Of a stretch of DNA of 64,000 nucleotides, positions 16,775 through 25,236 are shown in pieces. Source of the stretch: Acidobacteriota bacterium (GTDB lineage: Bacteria; Acidobacteriota; UBA6911; RPQK01; DATIPO01); the NCBI GenBank assembly GCA_035471785.1, contig DATIPQ010000103.1, forward strand, positions 1-64,000, read 5' to 3'. The stretch's first letter is position 1. Every line of letters starts with the position of its first letter. The notes beneath the pieces are model-generated. The model did no database searches, was not told the origin of the DNA, and saw only the letters and a list, made by a program, of their open reading frames with translations. The position numbers and the translations under genes were made by a program.

Positions 16775-18523
16775 TCAGCGACGATGCGGCAGCAGGACTC
16801 TCCCCGCCAGCTCCCCGGTCAGTCTCCCCTGATCGAGAACCGCCCGCCCGTTGACCAGCACGAAGTCGACGCCGGAGGCGTGTTGGTGGGGTTTGAAGAA
16901 GGTCGCCTGGTCCTGCAGGTCGTCAATATCGATGACCACCAGGTCGGCAGCCAGTCCGGCTTGCAGGAGTCCCCGGTCTGAAAGGCGCAGTATGCGGGCT
17001 GGCAGGCTGGTCGAAGAGCGTACGGCATCAGCCAGCGAGAGGACGCTGCGCTCGATGGCGTAACGGCGGAGTTTGCGGGGAAAGGTCCCGTAGTAGCGGG
17101 CATGCACGGCTCCGTCCTCGGGGAGTGCGATTCCGGCGTCGGAAGCCGTTGCCGTCCAGGGCCGCCGGGCGTAGCGCCGGATGTCGCTTTCAGCCAGCGA
17201 AAACCCCCGCAGGCGAGCGCCGCCGGGCCGGTTGCCGTAGCCCTCAAGCTGCAGCTTGAAAGCCATCTCCACCGGGCTTATGCCATGACTGGCTGCCAAC
17301 TCGGAAAGGGTCCTCCCGATCATTGCCGGATCGGGGTGGTCGAATACCACGATCTTGTCGGGCCCTCCCCGGCGGGCGATTTCGTGGGCCACGTCGCGGC
17401 GCAGCAGAGGCGCGGCTTCAGGATCGGCCAGGACGCTGCGCAGGGCTTGGCCGTAGGCCTCGGGCGGAGCGTCCTCGCCGTCGTCCTCTTCCGTCTCCTG
17501 GCCGGGCGAAGCGGGACGCCACACCCAGCGGGGAATCAGCACCGTCGATCCGTCGCTGCCGGTGGTGTCGTAGGGATACTGGTCGGCCCACACTTCCACA
17601 CCCCGCTGGCGGGCCCGCTCGATGAGTTCGATTGCAGCCTGGGACGCGCCCCAGTAGTGCTCTCCCTTGGCCTTGATGTGAGAAGCCACCACGGTGGCTC
17701 CGCTGCGCTCTCCGATTTCGATGGTCTCGCGCACGGCATCGAGAAGGCTGGGAGGCCGGTTCTGGGAGCGGCTGGGCCAGAACCACATGGGATCGGCTCC
17801 CTCGCTGCGCTGATGAGAGATGTAGACGCCTCCTGCGGCGGCCACCTCCTTCATCAACTCGACCAGTTCGTCGGTAGTGCTCCAGCGTCCGGGTTCGTAT
17901 TCCAGTCCGGCCGAGACGCCCCAGGCCCCCTGGGCCAGAGCCTGGCGCAGCAGTTCGCGCATCTGCTGCACTTCGTCAGGCCGGGCCGGACGCTTGAAAT
18001 CGGCGCCCATCACCTGGCCGCGCAAGGTGCCGTGTCCCGCCAGCAACACGGCGTTGAGTCCGATGCCCAGCTCAATCAGCTCGCTCTTCTGCTCGGCGAT
18101 AGGCCAGGGCGACCGGCCATCCTGGTTGACAACCGCGGTGGTGATTCCCTGACTCACCAGATTGGGCGCCGCGCGGCGCTGCGGATCGCTGGAGCGCAGC
18201 CCCCGCGAAGAACGCAGGGAGTCGTCGGCATGAGAATGCAGGTCGATGAAGCCGGGAACGATGAAGCGGCCATTCATCTCCACCTTGCGGCTTGCCCTGG
18301 CTTGCCCCAAATCGCCGATGGCGGCGATGCGCCCGTCCTTGACGGCCAGGTCGGCCAGAAACCAGGGATTACCGCTGCCGTCCAGCACCCGTCCACCCAG
18401 GAAGAGCCAGTCATAGGCGGGCTGGGCACGATCTTGCTGGGAAGGACTGACAGGCTGCGCCCCAAGGCTTGGCCAGAGCAGCACGGTCAGGACGAAGGTA
18501 ACGGCAACACGCGACCAGGACAT
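16775..18523 (-). CDS. Exported D-aminoacylase / N-acyl-D-amino-acid deacylase family amidohydrolase
   Basis: This is an amidohydrolase-fold, zinc-dependent enzyme. The N-terminal metal site is in FIDLHSHADD, the later metal-ligand segment is VVASHIKAKG, followed by DQYPYD, and the C-terminal catalytic Asp region is TASDAG. This order is typical of D-aminoacylases (about 480-580 residues), which hydrolyse N-acyl-D-amino acids. The start ATG at 18523 gives a clean signal peptide (RVAVTFVLTVLLWPSLGAQ) and 582 residues; an ATG at 18550 is also possible. The product is therefore periplasmic, perhaps scavenging D-amino acids from peptidoglycan or lipopeptides. It is divergent from the kynureninase-like gene, with only 120 bases between starts. 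Confidence 0.85.
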   Translation of the reverse strand: MSWSRVAVTFVLTVLLWPSLGAQPVSPSQQDRAQPAYDWLFLGGRVLDGSGNPWFLADLAVKDGRIAAIGDLGQARASRKVEMNGRFIVPGFIDLHSHADDSLRSSRGLRSSDPQRRAAPNLVSQGITTAVVNQDGRSPWPIAEQKSELIELGIGLNAVLLAGHGTLRGQVMGADFKRPARPDEVQQMRELLRQALAQGAWGVSAGLEYEPGRWSTTDELVELMKEVAAAGGVYISHQRSEGADPMWFWPSRSQNRPPSLLDAVRETIEIGERSGATVVASHIKAKGEHYWGASQAAIELIERARQRGVEVWADQYPYDTTGSDGSTVLIPRWVWRPASPGQETEEDDGEDAPPEAYGQALRSVLADPEAAPLLRRDVAHEIARRGGPDKIVVFDHPDPAMIGRTLSELAASHGISPVEMAFKLQLEGYGNRPGGARLRGFSLAESDIRRYARRPWTATASDAGIALPEDGAVHARYYGTFPRKLRRYAIERSVLSLADAVRSSTSLPARILRLSDRGLLQAGLAADLVVIDIDDLQDQATFFKPHQHASGVDFVLVNGRAVLDQGRLTGELAGRVLLPHRR

Positions 18524-18643
18524 CCAGAGCAAGGTACCAAATCCCGCCATCCCGGCCAACCGGAAGCAGGTCTTGGGGGAATCGCCGCAAGGATGCGCCT
18601 CCCGTCCTTCAACGATCGGCTCAGTTGCTGTTATTCTGGGCTG

Positions 18644-19801
18644 ATGAGCGACGACCTGCTGCAGTGGAGAGAAGAGTTTCCCATCCTGGACGAAACCGTC
18701 TACATGATCAACAACTCGCTGGGCGCCATGCCGCGCCGCGTCTACCACTCCCTCAAGGAGTACGGCGACGTCTGGAATCATCGCGGCGTGCGGGCCTGGG
18801 AAGAGCGCTGGTGGGACATGTCGCTGGAGGTTGGCGACTTGATCGGCAAGATCCTGGGAGCCGGCGCCGGAGAAGTGACCACTCATCAAAACGTCACCCT
18901 GGCCGAGGCCGTCATCCTCTCTTCACTGCCGCGCGGCGGGAAGCGCAACAAGATCGTTTACTCGGAACTCAACTTCCCTTCCGTCCGCTATCTTTACCAG
19001 GCCGATCCCGACTTGGACTGCCAGGTCATCCCCTGTCCCGACGGGATCGGCGTGCCTCTTCAGCCCCTGCTGGACGCCATCGACGAAAACACCCTGGCTG
19101 TACCCATCTCCCACGTGATTTTCAAGAGCGCCTATATCCAGGAGGTGGAACCCATCATCGAAAAGGCCCACAAGGTGGGTGCCTACGTCATTCTCGACAC
19201 CTACCAGAGCTGCGGGACCGTGCCCTTCAACGTCACCGATTGGGGAGCCGATTTCGTGGTTGGAGGCTCGGTCAAGTGGCTGTGCGGAGGCCCGGGCGTG
19301 GCTTACTTGTGGGTGCGTCCTGACCTGCGCGATCAGCTCAAGCCTCGACTGACCGGATGGATGGCCCACGAGCAGCCCTTCGAGTTCCGTCCCCAGATGG
19401 CCTACGCACAGACGGGATTCCGCTTCCTCAACGGCACCCCCAACGTCCCCGCCCTCTACGCCGCCAAGAGCGGATACGAAATCGTCGCCGAAGTAGGCGT
19501 GGAAGCCATCCGCCGCAAGAGCCTCCAGATGACCGAGCGCCTTATCGAGCTGGCCGAGGAAAGGGGCTTCGAGGTCAACACGCCCCGCGATCCGGGCCGC
19601 AGAGGGGGCACCGTTTCCATCAACCCGCCCCAGGCGCAGCAGGTCAGCCGCCGACTGCTTGATCGCGGATACATGATCGACTACCGTCCGGGCGCCGGAA
19701 TCCGCGTGGCTCCCCACTTCTACAACACGCTGGAGGAATGCGAGGCCACCATGAACGAGATGGCTGCCATCGCCGATCAGCTCTCGACCTCTACCGTCTG
19801 A
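18644..19801 (+). CDS. kynU: Kynureninase-like class V aminotransferase
   Basis: This PLP enzyme has 385 residues. The cofactor Lys is K211 in GGSVKWLCGGPG, and Asp185 in LDTYQSCG contacts the PLP ring nitrogen. The layout LDTYQSCGTVP...DWGADFVVGG matches kynureninase, which cleaves kynurenine to anthranilate and alanine. The next gene encodes a kynurenine formamidase, which supports that assignment over cysteine-desulfurase relatives. The ATG at 18644 is used although the frame is open far upstream; the upstream part is antisense to the D-aminoacylase gene. No tryptophan dioxygenase lies nearby. Confidence 0.75.
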   Translation: MSDDLLQWREEFPILDETVYMINNSLGAMPRRVYHSLKEYGDVWNHRGVRAWEERWWDMSLEVGDLIGKILGAGAGEVTTHQNVTLAEAVILSSLPRGGKRNKIVYSELNFPSVRYLYQADPDLDCQVIPCPDGIGVPLQPLLDAIDENTLAVPISHVIFKSAYIQEVEPIIEKAHKVGAYVILDTYQSCGTVPFNVTDWGADFVVGGSVKWLCGGPGVAYLWVRPDLRDQLKPRLTGWMAHEQPFEFRPQMAYAQTGFRFLNGTPNVPALYAAKSGYEIVAEVGVEAIRRKSLQMTERLIELAEERGFEVNTPRDPGRRGGTVSINPPQAQQVSRRLLDRGYMIDYRPGAGIRVAPHFYNTLEECEATMNEMAAIADQLSTSTV

Positions 19802-19851
19802 TCGTGTCCGGAACTGGACTTTTTCGACGCCTGGCCGTAATGTGGCGGGTC

Positions 19852-20508
19852 ATGGAAGATAGCGGACGACCGGCCAAGAGCCAAGGCAAGAAGATCTACG
19901 ACCTTTCCCCGACTTTCCGGTCCGGCATGGCGGTTTGGCCGGGTGACGTGCACTTCCGGCACCAGCAGAATCTCTTCCTTTCGCGGGGAGACTCGGTCAA
20001 CCTCTCGGCGATCACGCTCAGCCTGCATGCCGGCAGTCACGCCGATGCGCCGCTGCACTACCTGGAAGAAGGGGATGCCATGGATCGGGTGGACGTCCGC
20101 AACTATATCGGGCCCTGCCGAGTGATCTCCGCGCAATCGCCGGACCTCATCCGTCCCGAGCACGTCGAGGAGGTGCTGAAGGAGCGTCCGCAGCGCCTGC
20201 TCGTGCACTGCAATCCCGGCTACTCCTTGGACGCTTTCCCGTCCCATTTCGTCCATTTCTCCGCTCAGGCTGCGGATGCCATCGGCTCGGCCGGCGTGCG
20301 CCTGGTCGGCCTCGACGCCCCTTCGGTCGACCACCAGAACAGCAAAGACCTCCCCGCCCATCACGCCTTCGCCCAGCACAGAGTGCTGATCCTGGAAAAC
20401 CTCCTCCTGGACGGCGTCCCCGACGGCACCTACGAACTCATCGCCCCGCCCCTGAAAATCGCCCGCGCCGACGGCTCCCCCCTCCGCGCCCTCCTGCGTG
20501 AACTGTGA
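19852..20508 (+). CDS. kynB: Kynurenine formamidase (cyclase family)
   Basis: KynB hydrolyses N-formylkynurenine to kynurenine, the second step of tryptophan breakdown. The sequence starts with KIYDLSP and WPGD, and has the zinc signature H-x3-H-x-D-x3-H in LHAGSHADAPLHY (H59, H63, D65, H69). With the ATG at 19852 the protein has 218 residues, the usual length. It follows the kynureninase-like gene by 50 bases. Together they would convert N-formylkynurenine to anthranilate. The ribosome site is weak (GGCGGG), and an ATG at 19840 is an alternative start. Confidence 0.85.
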   Translation: MEDSGRPAKSQGKKIYDLSPTFRSGMAVWPGDVHFRHQQNLFLSRGDSVNLSAITLSLHAGSHADAPLHYLEEGDAMDRVDVRNYIGPCRVISAQSPDLIRPEHVEEVLKERPQRLLVHCNPGYSLDAFPSHFVHFSAQAADAIGSAGVRLVGLDAPSVDHQNSKDLPAHHAFAQHRVLILENLLLDGVPDGTYELIAPPLKIARADGSPLRALLREL

Positions 20509-20616
20509 TGAAGGTTCGGAGTTGGGAGACCTGGGGCACGCCTATCGAAGCCTGGGGGAGGTCGATCACTTGATTCTTGCATCAAAGTGATGCAGAATAT
20601 GGCAGGAGGTGCGATG

Positions 20617-20868
20617 ATGAAGGCTATTACACTGCGCAATTTGCCGCCACATGTGGAGCAGGTTGTTCGTCGGCGGGCAGAGAGAGAGCGCTGGAGTCTG
20701 AATCGGACCGTGATACGGCTGCTTGAGGAGGCCATAGAGGAGGAAACCGAAGACGACGGAATTCTCGAAGAGTTGGCGGGCACTTGGTCGCGGGAAGAGG
20801 CCGAGGCGTTTGACCGGGAGTTGGAAGCCCAGCGCACCATCGACCCTGAGATCTGGAAGGACGAATGA
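20617..20868 (+). CDS. Antitoxin of a VapBC-type pair (ribbon-helix-helix)
   Basis: An 83-residue protein with an N-terminal ribbon-helix-helix domain (ITLRNLPPHVEQVVRRRAERE) and an acidic C-terminus that would wrap the toxin. AGGAGG at 20604-20609 lies 7 bases before this ATG; an ATG one codon upstream is closer to the site. It overlaps the toxin gene by 4 bases (ATGA), the usual arrangement. The antitoxin should bind its own promoter and neutralise the PIN toxin. FitA/VapB-type RHH is the likely class. Confidence 0.85.
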   Translation: MKAITLRNLPPHVEQVVRRRAERERWSLNRTVIRLLEEAIEEETEDDGILEELAGTWSREEAEAFDRELEAQRTIDPEIWKDE

Positions 20869-21263
20869 TCCTGCTGGATACGTCTGGTTATTCTGCCTAC
20901 CGCCGTGGCCACGCTGCCATCTTGGAAACGCTGAAGAAAAGCGCTCAGATTTATCTCAACCCCGTGGTCTTAGGTGAACTGCATCAAGGGTTCCGCCGCG
21001 GCCGGCGCCGGGCAAAGAACGAGACGGAACTGGAGCGGTTCCTGGCGTCGGGAAGAGTGAGACTCCTCGACATCACCGCCGACACAGCCGGCCATTACGC
21101 GTCCATCGTGGCCGACTTGCGGGCGGCCGGCACGCCGATCCCCACCAATGACATCTGGATCGCGGCGTCCGCAATGCAATTCGGGCTCACGGTCGTGACT
21201 ACCGATGGACACTTCAATCACGTGCCTCAAATCAAAACACAGCACTTTTCACTTCACAGCTAG
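20865..21263 (+). CDS. vapC: PIN-domain ribonuclease toxin (VapC family)
   Basis: The 132-residue protein has the PIN acidic residues in order: D5 (LLDTSG), E38 (VLGELH), D96 (TNDIWIA) and D114 (TTDGHF). They bind Mg2+/Mn2+ for RNA cleavage. VapC toxins cut tRNA or rRNA when the antitoxin is lost. The stop overlaps the 3' end of the convergent symporter gene by 4 bases, so the two are packed tightly. This TA pair is the only plasmid-like or addictive module I find in the window. Confidence 0.92.
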   Translation: MILLDTSGYSAYRRGHAAILETLKKSAQIYLNPVVLGELHQGFRRGRRRAKNETELERFLASGRVRLLDITADTAGHYASIVADLRAAGTPIPTNDIWIAASAMQFGLTVVTTDGHFNHVPQIKTQHFSLHS

Positions 21264-22561
21264 TCGACTTTGAGCTGTTCGCCTTCGGAGTGGGCGACCA
21301 GGGTGGCTACGGTGCAGTCGCCGGTGACGTTGGTGGCGGTACGGCACATGTCGAGGATGCGGTCAACGCCCAGGATCAAGGCGATTCCGGCGGCGGGGAC
21401 GCCGATGGCGTTGAGGATGATGACCAGCATGATGATGCCGGCTCCGGGAACGGCGGCGCTGCCGATGGAGGCCAGCAAGGCCGTGAACACGATGGTCAGT
21501 TGGGCGCCCAGTCCCAGTTCCATGCCCAGGGCCTGGGCGATGAAAAGGGCGGCGACCGATTGATAGAGGGCCGTGCCGTCCATGTTGATGGTGGCGCCCA
21601 GAGGCAGCACGAAGGAGGAGACCTCTTCTGAAATGCCCAGCTCGTCCTGGCAGCGCTCCATGGTGACGGGCAGGGTTGCCCCCGAGGAACTGGTGGAAAA
21701 GGCCACCAACTGCACGGGCGCGATGGCGGTCAGGAACTTGCGCAAGGGCATGGGAGTCAAGAAGTTGATGAGCGAGGTGTAGACGATGACCACATGCAGC
21801 AGCAAGCCCAGCACAACCGCCAGGCAGTAATAGCCGAGCGCGCCCAACAACTCGATGATCTGGTCCGGATCCTCCCCCACCCGCACGATGGTGTCGGCCA
21901 GCAGGGCGAAGACGCCCAGCGGCGCCACGTACATGATCAGGTCGACCATCTTGATGATGACCTGGTTCATGCCTTCGAAGAACTGGTAGACGACACGGGT
22001 GTGCTCGGTCTTGAGCTGGATGAGCACGACGCCCACCAGCAGCGCCACGAAGACCATCTGCAGCATGTTGCGGTTGCTGGTGGCGGAATCGAAGAAGTTT
22101 CCCGGCACGATGTCCACCAGGGGCTGTAGGGGCCCCTGCTGTTCGGTCAAGGCCGCCGCCATCTCGCGCTCGCCGGTCTCGGCCTCGTAACGCGCCTGCA
22201 GGGTCTCGGCCAGTTCCCGGGGGACATAGTCGCCGGGACGCAGCAGGTTGGCCAGCCCCAGGCCGATGGTGATGGCCACGGCGGTTGTAGCCATGTAGAG
22301 GACGATGGTCTTGCCGCCCAGACGGGAGAGGCGGCTGACGTCGGAGAGCGAGGCCACGCCGGTGATCAGCGAAGTGAGCACCAGCGGAATGGCGATCAAG
22401 AGCAGCAGGTTGAGAAAGATGCGTCCCCAGGGAGCCACCCAGTCGGAGATGAACCCGTGCCAGCCGTTGAGCGCCCCGAAGACGCCGAAGATCACGCCCA
22501 GCACCATCCCCATCAGGATCTGCCAGTGCAACTGTCTGTACCAGGGTTTCTTGACTGCCAT
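21260..22561 (-). CDS. Dicarboxylate/amino acid:cation symporter (DAACS family)
   Basis: This 433-residue membrane protein imports glutamate, aspartate or C4-dicarboxylates with Na+ or H+. Family landmarks are the serine-rich hairpin AFSTSSSGATLPVTM and the substrate/cation segment LGATINMDGTALYQ. About eight hydrophobic helices are visible. It begins close to, and divergent from, ubiX, and ends by overlapping vapC. GltP/GltT and DctA both remain possible; sequence alone does not settle the substrate. Confidence 0.92.
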   Translation of the reverse strand: MAVKKPWYRQLHWQILMGMVLGVIFGVFGALNGWHGFISDWVAPWGRIFLNLLLLIAIPLVLTSLITGVASLSDVSRLSRLGGKTIVLYMATTAVAITIGLGLANLLRPGDYVPRELAETLQARYEAETGEREMAAALTEQQGPLQPLVDIVPGNFFDSATSNRNMLQMVFVALLVGVVLIQLKTEHTRVVYQFFEGMNQVIIKMVDLIMYVAPLGVFALLADTIVRVGEDPDQIIELLGALGYYCLAVVLGLLLHVVIVYTSLINFLTPMPLRKFLTAIAPVQLVAFSTSSSGATLPVTMERCQDELGISEEVSSFVLPLGATINMDGTALYQSVAALFIAQALGMELGLGAQLTIVFTALLASIGSAAVPGAGIIMLVIILNAIGVPAAGIALILGVDRILDMCRTATNVTGDCTVATLVAHSEGEQLKVD

Positions 22562-22663
22562 CCGGCGATGATACGGGGAAAGCCTTGGGCGGGCAAGGAG
22601 TTAGGGCACCCTGGAAATAGGGGGGCGCGAGCCCATGGGCGGCGGGCATGCTAGCATAGCGGC

Positions 22664-23263
22664 GTGAGCGAGAAGAAGCGCATCGTGGTGGCCATCTCAG
22701 GGGCATCGGCTCCCGTCTACGGCATCCGCATGCTGGAAATCCTGCAGCAACGCGAGGACGTCGAAACCCACCTCGTCCTGACCAAGTCCTCGCTGCGCGT
22801 CATTCAGCTCGAAACCGACAAGAGCCTTGACTACCTGCGCGAGTTGGCCGACGAATACTACCGCTGGGACGACATGGCGGCCGCCCTCTCAAGCGGCTCC
22901 TTCAGGCATCAGGGGATGGCGGTAGCGCCCTGCTCGGTCAACACCATGGCCTGCATCGCCCAGTCGATCACCAAGGACTTGGTGACGCGGGCCGCCGACG
23001 TGACGCTGAAGGAAAAACGTCCGCTGGTTCTCATGGTGCGGGAATCGCCTTTGCACCTGGGGCATCTGAGAAACCTGACGGCCCTGGCCGAGATGGGAGC
23101 CGTCATCGCTCCGCCCATCCCGGGCTTCTACTACAACCCACAATCGCTGCAAGACATCGTCGATCACAGCGTGGGCCGCGCGCTCGACCTGCTGGGAATT
23201 CACATCGAAATGAAGCGCTGGCGCACCCCCGAGGGCGCCCAATCGCCCTTCGGATCTGATTGA
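22664..23263 (+). CDS. ubiX: UbiX-like flavin prenyltransferase
   Basis: UbiX prenylates FMN to make the cofactor of UbiD-type decarboxylases. The 199-residue protein has the N-terminal ISGASAPVYG flavin loop, AVAPCSVNTMACIAQS and the LVLMVRESPLHLGHLRNL segment with the conserved Arg-Glu pair. The GTG at 22664 follows the only plausible start. No UbiD is in the window. In a menaquinone-using organism, UbiX could serve ubiquinone-independent futalosine-pathway decarboxylation, which would fit the MqnP-like gene at 58890; that link is inference. Confidence 0.92.
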   Translation: MSEKKRIVVAISGASAPVYGIRMLEILQQREDVETHLVLTKSSLRVIQLETDKSLDYLRELADEYYRWDDMAAALSSGSFRHQGMAVAPCSVNTMACIAQSITKDLVTRAADVTLKEKRPLVLMVRESPLHLGHLRNLTALAEMGAVIAPPIPGFYYNPQSLQDIVDHSVGRALDLLGIHIEMKRWRTPEGAQSPFGSD

Positions 23264-23275
23264 GGAGGCCTTGCA

Positions 23276-23626
23276 CTAGGGACGGTTTTGAGCCGTGTCG
23301 CCGGGAGATGAGGCGAGGGGCTGAGAGGAGTCGTTTCCGCTCACCTGATCCCAGGCCCATCCCAGGGGAGAGCACATGAGCAGGCGGTGGCCGGCCTTGA
23401 GATTCCCTTTCAGCAAGCCGTCGTCTTCCAGGACTCCGAGCGCGTAGTGGGAGCAGGTGGGGCGGTACCGGCAGCGAACGATCTTTGAGGAAATGGGCGA
23501 TCCGTATTCCTGGTAGAAACGGATCGCCCCTACCTCCGCGCGCAGCGCCAAGCCCGATCCGATGAAAACCGCCATGGCAGCGGCTATCACGAGCCAGATC
23601 AGCAATCGCCTGGCGCTGGCAAACAT
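23276..23626 (-). CDS. yidD: YidD family membrane protein insertion factor
   Basis: YidD assists membrane-protein insertion by YidC. The core CRYRPTCSHYALGVLEDDG...CSPLGW corresponds to the family's CRFxPTCSxYALEA and C-x-P-x-G signatures. Unusually, a hydrophobic segment (RLLIWLVIAAAMAVFIGSGLA) precedes it, making the protein 116 residues rather than about 80. The ATG at 23626 has AAGGGG 7 bases upstream. The usual neighbours rnpA and yidC are absent; instead it follows the DUF4870-like gene by 17 bases. Confidence 0.8.
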   Translation of the reverse strand: MFASARRLLIWLVIAAAMAVFIGSGLALRAEVGAIRFYQEYGSPISSKIVRCRYRPTCSHYALGVLEDDGLLKGNLKAGHRLLMCSPLGWAWDQVSGNDSSQPLASSPGDTAQNRP

Positions 23627-23643
23627 GACTCGACCCCTTGGTC

Positions 23644-24063
23644 TTAGAACTTGTTGACGAAATCGCTGATCACGGGAACGACCAGGCGCTGCCCCTTGGT
23701 CGCCTTGACGATGGCGATAATGCGCAGGACCAGGAATCCCAAAAAGAGCAGAGGAATCAGGCCGCATCCCAAGATCCATCCCAAAACGGGGACGAACTGG
23801 AGAATGGTCAGCACGATCCAGGCCACGATTTCCGCGCCCAGAATGCAAAGCCCGTTCTTGGCGTGCCACTGCACCTCGGCGTCGTCCTTTTCAACCAGCA
23901 GGGGAACGAGTCCGAGGATGTACAGATAGCTGAGCACCAACATCACGGCCTTGTTCTCCCCTCCCCCGCCGCTTCCTCCCGAAGGCGGTGGCGGAGTGGA
24001 CGACTCAGGCGGCGGCGGCGAAGAAGGCGGTGGCGGAGTCTGCGGCGGAGTATCTTCAGGCAT
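23644..24063 (-). CDS. DUF4870/Tic20-like membrane protein with proline-rich N-terminus
   Basis: The 139-residue protein begins with about 40 residues of Pro/Ser/Gly low-complexity sequence. Three hydrophobic helices follow, and the motif DDAEVQWHAKNGL is the DUF4870/Tic20-like signature (usually FHARQAL). AAGGAG is about 10 bases before the ATG. It is probably co-transcribed with yidD. The molecular role of this family in bacteria is not established. Confidence 0.85.
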   Translation of the reverse strand: MPEDTPPQTPPPPSSPPPPESSTPPPPSGGSGGGGENKAVMLVLSYLYILGLVPLLVEKDDAEVQWHAKNGLCILGAEIVAWIVLTILQFVPVLGWILGCGLIPLLFLGFLVLRIIAIVKATKGQRLVVPVISDFVNKF

Positions 24064-24256
24064 GCGTTAATTCGCTCCTTGTGAGGGACAGGCTCTAGCT
24101 CGTTGACTCGCCGCAGCGGCAAGCTCGCCGCCAACGGCGCCGGCGCTATCCGGCAGGCGGACTCCCCCAAATCTCCCCGACGGACGGGTACCGTGCCCAG
24201 AATCTGTAGCATATCCGACATGCTTGCACAAGGGGCAAGGCGGGAAAAAAAGCTGA

Positions 24257-25213
24257 TCAGGCATGAACTTCAGCGACGTCTTTGTCACGCACGGGATACT
24301 CGCGCTCCACCATCAGGCCTTCCAGTTCGTCATTCCAAACCTTGGCGAACTTGAAGTTCTGGGCCAGGTCCTTGTGGATGTGAGCGGCGGCCTCGATCAT
24401 GGTGGTGCCGCGCTTGAGCACAAAAGGGGCGCCTTCAGCTTCCCGATGTCCGGGGGCCTTGGTGTAGAGGCGCACCACGTCCAGGGTCTTGAACAGCCGC
24501 GACTTGAGCGCCATCAGATCGCCTTGCGAGAGAGCCGAGAAGGGTCGGGCCCGCAGATTCTCGCCGTAAAGCTCCTGCCAGGCCTCAAACTCGTCCTTGC
24601 CCCCGCTCAGATCGACCTTGTTGCCCAGGACGAGAAGCGGCGGCGAGGCCTTCTCGCCGATCTCGATGCCGCGCCGCTCGAACGACTCCAGTATGAACTC
24701 GCTCTGCTCGAGCAAAGCCGCATCGGTGACGTCGAAAAGCAGCAAGGCCGCATCGGCCCGCTCGATGAGGGCAAGTTGCCAGGGCTCGAGCGTTTCCTTC
24801 GCCAAAGGAGGCGTGTCCACCAATTGGATCTGGATGTCCTCGAAAGGCATCATGCCGGGCTGGGGAACGCGGGTGGTGAAAGGATAATCGGCCACTTCCA
24901 CGTCAGCCGCCGTCAGGGACGCCACCAGTTGCGACTTGCCCGCGTTGGGCGGACCGCAGATGACTACTTGGCCGGCCCCTTCCTTGTCGACTTGGTGATG
25001 AGTCTTGGTAGAGGTGGCGGGTCCGCCCTTCGGTCCGCCCTTGCGCAGCTTGGCCAGGCGCGTCTTGATGTCGGCCTGCAGCTTTTCGGTCCCTTTGTGC
25101 TTGGGAATGACGCGCAGCATCTCTTCCAGGGCATGCAGCTTCTCCTCATGGCTGGCGGCCTTCTTGAAGCGCTCTTCGGCGTCGTGGTACTGGGGCGTCA
25201 GGTTGGCTGGCAT
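24257..25213 (-). CDS. DRG/Obg-type GTPase with TGS domain
   Basis: This 318-residue GTPase begins with a basic helical region (about 1-75), then a G domain with G1 GPPNAGKS, G3 DTPP and G4 NKVD, and ends with a TGS domain (about 245-318) that may bind RNA or ribosomes. The order matches the DRG branch of the Obg superfamily, common in archaea and eukaryotes and scattered in bacteria. Its G3 motif is DTPP rather than DxPG, as in some DRG-like bacterial proteins. It lies 23 bases downstream of lpxD, so an operon is possible. Confidence 0.85.
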   Translation of the reverse strand: MPANLTPQYHDAEERFKKAASHEEKLHALEEMLRVIPKHKGTEKLQADIKTRLAKLRKGGPKGGPATSTKTHHQVDKEGAGQVVICGPPNAGKSQLVASLTAADVEVADYPFTTRVPQPGMMPFEDIQIQLVDTPPLAKETLEPWQLALIERADAALLLFDVTDAALLEQSEFILESFERRGIEIGEKASPPLLVLGNKVDLSGGKDEFEAWQELYGENLRARPFSALSQGDLMALKSRLFKTLDVVRLYTKAPGHREAEGAPFVLKRGTTMIEAAAHIHKDLAQNFKFAKVWNDELEGLMVEREYPVRDKDVAEVHA

Positions 25214-25236
25214 CGCTTATATTATGCCAAGTTCCG

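Noticed and set aside
17102-18643. Upstream extension of the kynureninase-like frame
   Set aside because: The extra 514 residues are antisense to the D-aminoacylase gene and low-complexity; the family start is the ATG at 18644.
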